DNA of 64,000 bases, taken from contig JACBWW010000012.1 of NCBI GenBank assembly GCA_020086605.1, forward strand, positions 12,544,716 to 12,608,715, written 5' to 3'. The translations under genes and the position numbers were made by a program. Every line of letters starts with the position of its first letter. Position 1 is the first letter of the stretch. Below, in pieces: positions 58,901 to 64,000 of this stretch. This DNA comes from Lanius collurio (lineage: Eukaryota; Chordata; Aves; Passeriformes; Laniidae). The notes beneath the pieces were generated by a model. That model made no database searches and was not told the origin of the DNA. It saw only the letters and a program-made list of their open reading frames with translations.

Positions 58901-60703
58901 AAATTACTAAAACAAAGCATTGACACTCATGTATCTATCTACCTTAAATATCTCCTCTTTTAAGTACTTGCTTGAAAGAAAGTAGGGGAAAAAAAGCCAC
59001 AAAGAGAGGAAGCTCCTGCCCTTTGCTTTTTTGTATTGACTCAAAGTACATATACAACTACTTTTAAGTTTGTCCTTCATATTTTTCTCCCTCTAATAAA
59101 GCCACTCAAATAGAACACAAGCCTTAATAAGCTTTCTGGAAGTTTCCATGAACGCTGAAATTGAAAACTCCAAAGGGCTAACGCCCCATTTATTAAGTAT
59201 ACAGGTACGTTATATTTTGACAAAGACTGTAAGTCAGTAAAAGTCTGGGCCTTCTCAATACCCTTCCCTCATTAAATATTTTTACAGTATTCACATACTA
59301 AAATGTTTTCTCTACAGAAAACAAAGTATGGTCTTCAAGAGAATTAAGCTGAACCAGACCAAACCAAAAGACACAAGGCAAAAGAATTGTCAAGGTCAAA
59401 TCCTGTTTATTGTGATTTTGAGTAACCACATAAAAGATGTTATACTCCGCATGGTTCAGAGAATATTAGGTCTGAAGCTCTACTCCTGTTCCCAACATCC
59501 CCCCAGACCTTTTATAAAGAAAGTCCTGAGATAGTTTTGCTTTTTGAGAAAAAGTCAATCTTATCTTCACCAAGAATTCCTGAGTGTTTCAAAGCTGTGC
59601 CAAGTATGACTCAAGTTCTTCACTCCAATGGCTCAAAACAATATGCACTTGGAAAGGTTTTAAGTCAGTAGCACTCAGGAGTAATTCCTAAAAAGCATCT
59701 CAGCTCTAACACCAGGATCTTTCTTTGCATCTTATACAAGAAGGCAATCTATCAAAGTCAAGAACTTCTGCAGTTCAAAGACACTCAGCACTGAAAAATG
59801 AATATATGTTTAATGACAGCATTCCTTACTTGGAGAGAAAAACCTGCACCCTGGTCAATTTTTTAGCTTTAATGAACTTCACTAGTTTATGGCCATGAGA
59901 AACTGCCTATAAAACAAATTCCAAGATTCATTTGCATCAAAAGTCAGCCAGCCATCTTTTATGTTAAGCACTGCAACTTTGCATTTCACGCTTGAGGCAG
60001 CAGTTACCTAGACCTAACTGGACAGGTCTTAGCAACCAATTTTTCCTTAGCATTTTGGTATGATGAGCACAAGAGAGTCTTTTGATAGACAATTCCTGGA
60101 TTCTGAAAATGTACAAGCTTTGCACCTCACTTTTCAACAATATTGTGTCACATGTTCCCAAGCTAATAAACACCATAAGGAGGCACCCAAACTACAGTGA
60201 CAAATTCTATGCAACTACACATCTGTGTGAATCAAAGCCACTGTCTTTGCATGGCGTCGTATGGCCCAGTGAGAATCAAAAATCCCAGTATGACACAACT
60301 ACACTACCAGAGGAACAAAATGCATTTCACATAAAGAAATAAAACAATTTACAAAAACTTTTAAATGTGGAAATTATTTTAAACGTATATTTTGAATCCT
60401 TAACCTTCTCTGCCATCCAGCCAGGAGCAAAAAAAAAGAAGCTGCTACCAGAAACTGGTACAACAACTATTTTCTTACCTTCTCTTCTAAAATTCTCACT
60501 TTTTTTTTTAAGAAGGAGTTCTCCTTCTCTGTCTCCTTTAGTCGTTTCTTGATATCTTCATATGCAGTGACAAGTGCAAAGTGTGAGGCAACAGACTCAT
60601 CTCCACTATACGATGGAACAGGAATATCGTTGTCTCTCTTGTGAGCATTGTCTGCTTTTTCATGATTCAAAATACAGATGTCATCCTCTACCAACTCCTC
60701 CAT
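46557..60703 (-). CDS. AZI2: AZI2 / NAP1, TBK1-IKKepsilon adaptor (complete coding sequence, 7 exons)
   Basis: Seven minus-strand exons (60479-60703, 57842-57967, 57442-57541, 55605-55753, 53114-53175, 49739-49854, 46557-46945) total 1167 nt, giving 388 codons plus stop; human AZI2 is about 392. AZI2 is the NAK-associated adaptor that binds TBK1 and IKKepsilon, supporting type I interferon and NF-kB signalling and delivering TBK1 to autophagy receptors. In order: an acidic conserved N-terminus (LVEDDICILNHEKA); coiled coil from about residue 30 to 205; the TBK1-binding helix shared with TANK and SINTBAD at about 226-251 (YWDLKREMSNL, AEVLRKLK); a low-complexity linker; and a conserved C-terminus with SLEDNSWVFPSPPKP and YLDQCNQNCLHKS. 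All junctions keep the frame. Six are covered by GT-AG or phase evidence, and the last intron appears to use a GC donor. No disabling change is seen. Confidence 0.97.
47855..47892 (+). repeat. 38-bp direct repeat, copy 1
   Basis: The segment beginning AGATATTATAAGCCTAATAA and ending GACTGATTGTAATT recurs exactly at 50296-50333. It lies in the intron between AZI2 coding exons 6 and 7. It is AT-rich and matches no family I recognise. Confidence 0.95.
48044..48065 (+). repeat. Poly(A) run
   Basis: About 22 consecutive A in the last AZI2 intron, followed by A/C-rich sequence to about 48115. On the AZI2 strand it is a long T tract with TTGG-type repeats. It is not next to a recognisable processed pseudogene. 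Confidence 0.9.
49739..49854 (-). CDS. AZI2: AZI2 coding exon 6, TBK1-binding helix; GC splice donor
   Basis: The exon is 116 nt, acceptor TTTTGGAAG. It encodes SVQQTYWDLKREMSNLRVV and ADKQAEVLRKLKRNPTGAKK (residues 221-259). This is the TBK1/IKKepsilon-binding domain shared by AZI2, TANK and TBKBP1 (human YWELKREMSNLHLV). The only donor that preserves frame with the terminal exon is AAG|GCAAGT at 49738-49737, a GC donor with an otherwise perfect consensus. The nearest GT, four bases further on, would lead to a stop after about a dozen codons. Confidence 0.94.
50296..50333 (+). repeat. 38-bp direct repeat, copy 2
   Basis: Identical to 47855-47892 over all 38 bases, same orientation, with unrelated flanks on both sides. 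It lies in the intron between AZI2 coding exons 5 and 6. Confidence 0.95.
52125..52540. other. GC-richer island inside AZI2 intron
   Basis: About 400 bases with several CpG, open on the minus strand for 135 codons and on the plus strand for 108. The minus frame contains LSILDGKELFMDARKLP but no domain I recognise. It holds the 52245-52280 inverted repeat. Splice sites around it are not convincing, so it is not called an exon. Confidence 0.3.
52245..52280 (+). repeat. Perfect 11-bp inverted repeat with AGAACA/TGTTCT half-sites
   Basis: AGAGAACACAC (52245-52255) and GTGTGTTCTCT (52270-52280) are exact reverse complements around a 14-base loop. A third AGAGAACAC copy lies near 52110. The block sits in a GC-richer island of the AZI2 intron between coding exons 5 and 6. 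Confidence 0.9.
53114..53175 (-). CDS. AZI2: AZI2 coding exon 5 (small, residues 201-221)
   Basis: The exon is 62 nt, acceptor TATGCAG, donor CCAAG|GTATGA. It encodes DQAQEENPLHGDHFQRQDIP plus a split codon. The sequence is divergent from mammals (human TDPYQEDNLKSRDLQKL), but the position, length and phases fit. The call rests on splice sites, the QE(E/D)N match and the restored frame on both sides. Confidence 0.88.
53988..54051 (+). repeat. Perfect 16-bp inverted repeat, 32-base loop
   Basis: Left arm TCATTATTACTTATTT (53988-54003) and right arm AAATAAGTAATAATGA (54036-54051) are exact reverse complements. They lie in the AZI2 intron between coding exons 4 and 5. The sequence is A/T-rich, so chance is more likely than for a mixed sequence. 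Confidence 0.9.
55265..55445 (-). mobile_element. CR1 LINE 3' fragment, decayed
   Basis: ATAGAATCACAGAATATCTC, AAGTTGGAAGGGACTTCC, then GACAGGCTTGATGCCATGAT and AGGAGCCTGTTTCTATTTCC match the reverse-complemented CR1 3' region with many substitutions. It lies in the AZI2 intron between coding exons 4 and 5, in the same orientation as the gene. Confidence 0.9.
55605..55753 (-). CDS. AZI2: AZI2 coding exon 4 (residues 151-200)
   Basis: The exon is 149 nt, acceptor TTTACAG, donor AAG|GTACCT. It encodes VMKSLSCTQANWELEKLNSD, LKVHSLEQDLEKLKEEC and NSLRKELQNSKQK. It aligns with human VMRNLNPPSSNWEVEKLSCD and LKIHGLEQELELMRKECSDL. This is the C-terminal part of the coiled coil before the TBK1-binding region. 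Confidence 0.96.
57442..57541 (-). CDS. AZI2: AZI2 coding exon 3 (residues 118-150)
   Basis: The exon is 100 nt, bounded by acceptor AAATAG and donor CAAG|GTATGC. It encodes MKESAESLKNLNEQLQSKEV followed by ELLQLRTEVETQQ, the most conserved coiled-coil stretch of AZI2 (human NEQLQSKEVELLQLRTEVE). The preceding intron is only 300 bp, the shortest in either gene. Confidence 0.96.
57842..57967 (-). CDS. AZI2: AZI2 coding exon 2 (residues 76-117)
   Basis: The exon is exactly 126 nt (42 codons, phase 0 on both sides), after acceptor TTCAG and before donor ATG|GTGTGC, which is weak but usable. It encodes VLGSRLEEECSSVGREQVNK and AYQAYREACIDRDHLKSKLE. This matches the human segment around SSVGREQVNKAYHAYREVC and is continuous coiled coil. 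Confidence 0.95.
58078..58095 (+). repeat. Poly(T) run
   Basis: About 18 T in the AZI2 intron between coding exons 1 and 2, about 110 bases upstream (on the gene strand) of coding exon 2. It reads as poly(A) in AZI2 sense. Confidence 0.85.
58215..58312 (-). mobile_element. CR1 LINE 3' fragment, ~0.1 kb
   Basis: ATAGAATCCTAGAGTAGTTT, GAGTTGGAAGAGGACATTTA and CATCTAGTCCAACCCCCCTG followed by CATGGACAGGGACACTTTCC are a CR1 3' end in reverse complement. It sits in the AZI2 intron between coding exons 1 and 2. Confidence 0.92.
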
Positions 60704-60708
60704 GACAG
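60479..60708 (-). CDS. AZI2: AZI2 first coding exon (start codon 60703-60701)
   Basis: The acceptor TTTTTAACAG ends at 60709. Five UTR bases (CTGTC) then precede ATGGAGGAG, so at least one non-coding 5' exon lies upstream. The 225 coding bases encode residues 1-75: MEELVEDDICILNHEKA, SYSGDESVASHFALVTAYED and the start of the coiled coil ending ILEEK, then the donor AAG|GTAAGA. The start is chosen by alignment with human MDALVEDDICILNHEKA. In mammals the N-terminal region takes part in contacts with the autophagy receptor NDP52. Confidence 0.97.
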
Positions 60709-63700
60709 CTGTTAAAAAGACAGATATAAGTGCTAAGTTTTCACAAAGACAAATTCATCAAGAGTCAGAAAACCTTCCAAAATAATACTGCAGGGTGTTT
60801 CTCCCTGAGTATGACAAGACAAGACTGAAAAATCAGGAAGTATCTTAATATTGCAGAAAAAGCTTGAAATCCATTTTGCATTGAAAATACACCATTTAGA
60901 AAAGACATGTTTCACTGTCACTTGATAAAAATATTTTGAGTACCTATCAGATTTATGAACCCTCAAATTCATTATTACTAAGTTTTAACACCTGCATAGA
61001 ATATGGCTGGTACCAACCATCTGAACTCCAAAGGAATATTGTACCAGAATTTTTTCAAGCCAGCAATGAGCAGTAAAAAAAAGTATAGTTCCAGCAAATC
61101 AACTAACTACTGTGGTTCCTGAGCACAAGTGCCAATGTTCCTTCATTTCTGAATGCAAATACTTACATTTTTTCCCAAGCTTTAAAAATCTTGAAGTACA
61201 TTTGCATTTGTCCTTAAGGAGCTGCATGAATAGTTACTCTTTCCTTGGTCATAGTAGAAAATCTCCTTCTGAACAACAATTACAGTAATATTTTGACTGA
61301 AAATATGATGATAATGGAAGCATGCTCAGTAACACGGCCTGCCTCAATATGCATGGAGAAAACTGACAACAATCCAACCATTAGTAAAGTTTCACTCTAT
61401 ACCAGGCAGATCCGCCTGAATGACAAATGCAAAGTAAATGTTACTTTGAGTTACACTGAGTTTTTGTTATAACCTACATCATTTAGGCTCAGCAAAATAT
61501 TAAATAAGAAAATACTATCTCAAAGAAGTACTCATGTGTTTTCTTGAGCACCAGGTCTCAAGGGAAAACCCCCAGAAGCATTTTCCTTAGAGTTACTAGT
61601 TATCAGAAACAAGTTTTGGGGTTTTATTTACAAACAAGACAACCCTCAAAACCAACCAACCAGAAAAAGACATGTCTCATTTAGTTATGAATGAGCATCA
61701 AGAGTCCCTGCATGTCTGTGCAATACTAAGGAATGCTACACAGTGCCTGATAATACCACCTCCCTTTAAACAAACTACTGATGTGGCTTCTACAATAAGC
61801 AGACTTTTATTTTTTCCCCTTTAACAAATCCTTAGGTGCCTGATGATTACCTAATGAACCAACAGAAATGCTGGAATCAAACACCTGAGCATAATGAAGA
61901 CAGGTTTTTGTACTGCAGGAATAACTTACTTCAACAGAAAACCAACTTGTCAGAACTTTACAGGAAAGGCAGGAATTAGTGCAGACAAAATCCATGGCCA
62001 CGATTGCTGTTCCTACTGTGTATTTGCTATGTGAATTCAAACTAGACTTCCATTTGTTTATAGATGGTAAGAAGTAAAGGCCTAGAGCTTGTATATGTGG
62101 TCAAATTTCTCTCACCATGCTGGAAAGCTTACAGAGTGCAGCATTATGAAGAGCTGTAGTACAGCTACAGCTGAACAATGGTGCTGTTATCACATTTGTC
62201 TCAATTTGCTCCAAGCCAGTTAGACAACATGATAAAAAATTGTGACAGCTTATTTGTACTAAATAAGACAGCAGTGGAGTTTCAACAGAGAAAAAAAAAC
62301 TAACACCACAAACCAAAAGCGAACTCCTTTTAATGGTTATGTTCAGGTGAATAGTTGCCTTGTACATTGTTTGATGCATTCTGACAAAAAAAAAAGTAGC
62401 CTAAGCTTCCCTTGATTGTTGTTCTGCCTTGAATATTCTGTGATTTCTGTGATATGTAAGTAGAAAGAGCCCTGCAAAAAGGATTCACTTCCTTTTCATT
62501 GTGAGAACAGTATCACCCCATGCACAAGGTGACCTTGACCAAAAGCACCACATCATTCAAACCGCATTAACTAACTGAAGGACTGAAGGAATTGCTCATT
62601 TTATCTTCCAAGATGAGCATAACATACCAGCTTACCCTCCCCCATTTCACCAAAGGCCCTTCAAGTCTTGTCACCCATCTCATCAAATTCCCAAGAGCTT
62701 GCCCTCTCAAGACAACACCTCTTCTCTGAACACTTGACTCAAATGCTGTTAAAGAAGTGTCACAGCTTATCATTATCTCTCGAAGAAAGCAGATTTGTGA
62801 CCTTGTACATAAAATAGATCTTTGTCCCCATGCTTTCCTATAGCTCCTAAACTGAGCATCATACGTTCCCTATTTCTTGCACACATCACTCCTACCAGGA
62901 GATGGCAATATGGGAAAACAGGAGACAACATCGGAAGACTTTATTTATTCTGCATTTTGTTAACTAAAAGTGTCTTTGTGAGCTTCCAAGAGAGAAACAC
63001 CTTCCAAATAAGACTCAGCATACACAAATACTATTTTATAAATTCAAGTACACAGCTAACCTGCACGTGCTAATGTTAGCTACTCTAACATTTTTTTTTA
63101 CTAGAAAGAGGTAATTTAGTTTATAGGATTATTCAACTCAAGTTTTCTCATGCTGCTCTCTAAGACAGAACTGGAGATTATTTAGAAGAGACTATGTAGA
63201 CTTACATAGTTAAAAGGGACTCTGCATGCTTTTCTAAATTTCTACAGCCAAGATAACAGCCCAGAAAAATTCAATACACATATTTTTGACTAACTGTATT
63301 GCATACTAAGTAATGACAAGCTGCCATTGAACAGTTCAAAATCAGCAGTACTATAAAGGCCATGGTGAAATGCACAGCTCACACAGCTTTTTTTTTCTGT
63401 CAGGATAGACAGAAAGCCTTAGTACAGAAAAAGGTGCTATGTAAGAAATCCCTGACTACAACTGTAGTCTCTAATGTCACTCAAGGACAGGAATCAAAAT
63501 TTAGACTTTTCAGTATTATTGTGCTCATTTTAAAAATATGAACTGAGAGCAACACTCAAAGAAGCATTTTGGTTATTACACAAGTTACAACTCCTCAAAT
63601 CTGGCGGGATGCCAGAAGGGCTTGCAGGATGGTTCACCAAGTACAGCCACAGAGTTCTGCCCTGTTTTAATCTGTTTGACTTCTAATTCAAAGCCACACT

Positions 63701-64000
63701 TTGCAGTATGCACTGCTGCAAATGCCCCAGAGCTGTCACTCTGAAGCACCTGAGTGAATTTTGACCTCTCTCAAGCTGCAATTAATGAGATAATTTGTCC
63801 TACAGTAACCAGTTCAAGTGCAAGATTTCTCACTACAATATCTGCAGTAATATACTGACAAGTTAATGTCTATGAATACTATTTATGTCCATCTTGGCCT
63901 CCTTAAGGCAAGTTTTACAATCCCATTTACCACACATTCCATCCCAAGAAAGGTCTCCCTAATACTTTTTACTCCCTTTACTTCAGCACAGTAGTTAAAT
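60709..64000 (-). other. AZI2: AZI2 5' intron (to window end)
   Basis: The first coding exon opens with a splice acceptor, so this 3.3 kb is intron leading to an upstream non-coding exon. No GC-rich promoter appears before the window ends. Two or three short CR1-tail-like words near 62430-62455 are too short to call. Confidence 0.6.

Noticed and set aside
62425..62455. CR1-tail-like words (ATTCTGTGATTTCTGTGAT)
   Set aside because: Fewer than about 30 matching bases and no adjoining CR1 body.

Overview
The window is vertebrate nuclear DNA from a bird, most likely a passerine. It is AT-rich and has small exons separated by kilobase-scale introns. The recognisable repeats are CR1 LINE 3' ends, plus one element whose layout (tRNA-Ile-like head, CR1-like tail) fits the passerine SINE family TguSINE1. 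There are no operons, phage, CRISPR arrays or bacterial features. Nearly every open frame longer than 60 codons is chance.

Two protein-coding genes are supported and they converge tail to tail. CMC1 (+ strand) runs from before position 1 to about 39 kb. Its coding exons 2, 3 and 4 lie at 10835-10927, 37486-37576 and 38875-38989. The GC-rich first ~115 bases look like the downstream edge of its CpG-island promoter, and the short first coding exon is outside the window. CMC1 is a twin CX9C mitochondrial protein of cytochrome c oxidase (COX1 module) assembly. AZI2 (- strand, also called NAP1) has seven coding exons between 60703 and 46557 that join in frame to 388 codons. It is the coiled-coil adaptor that carries TBK1/IKKepsilon in innate signalling and selective autophagy. 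Its 5' non-coding exon(s) lie beyond position 60708 and probably beyond the window. The CMC1-AZI2 convergent order matches my recollection of human 3p24 and chicken chromosome 2.

Layout: 1-115 promoter shore; 116-10834 CMC1 intron 1, with a tRNA-Ile/CR1 SINE, an ~0.8-kb CR1 copy, a 9-base assembly gap and a CR1 end; 10928-37485 the 26.6-kb CMC1 intron 2, mostly unannotatable, with a few GC-richer islands, one CR1 copy and a 111-bp pyrimidine tract; 38990-46556 the shared 3' interval; 46557-60708 AZI2; 60709-64000 the AZI2 5' intron.

I found no new multi-gene system. The best leads are an apparent GC-AG intron in AZI2 directly after the exon encoding the TBK1-binding helix, an identical 38-bp direct repeat in neighbouring AZI2 introns, and several perfect inverted repeats and motif clusters in introns and the intergenic interval.
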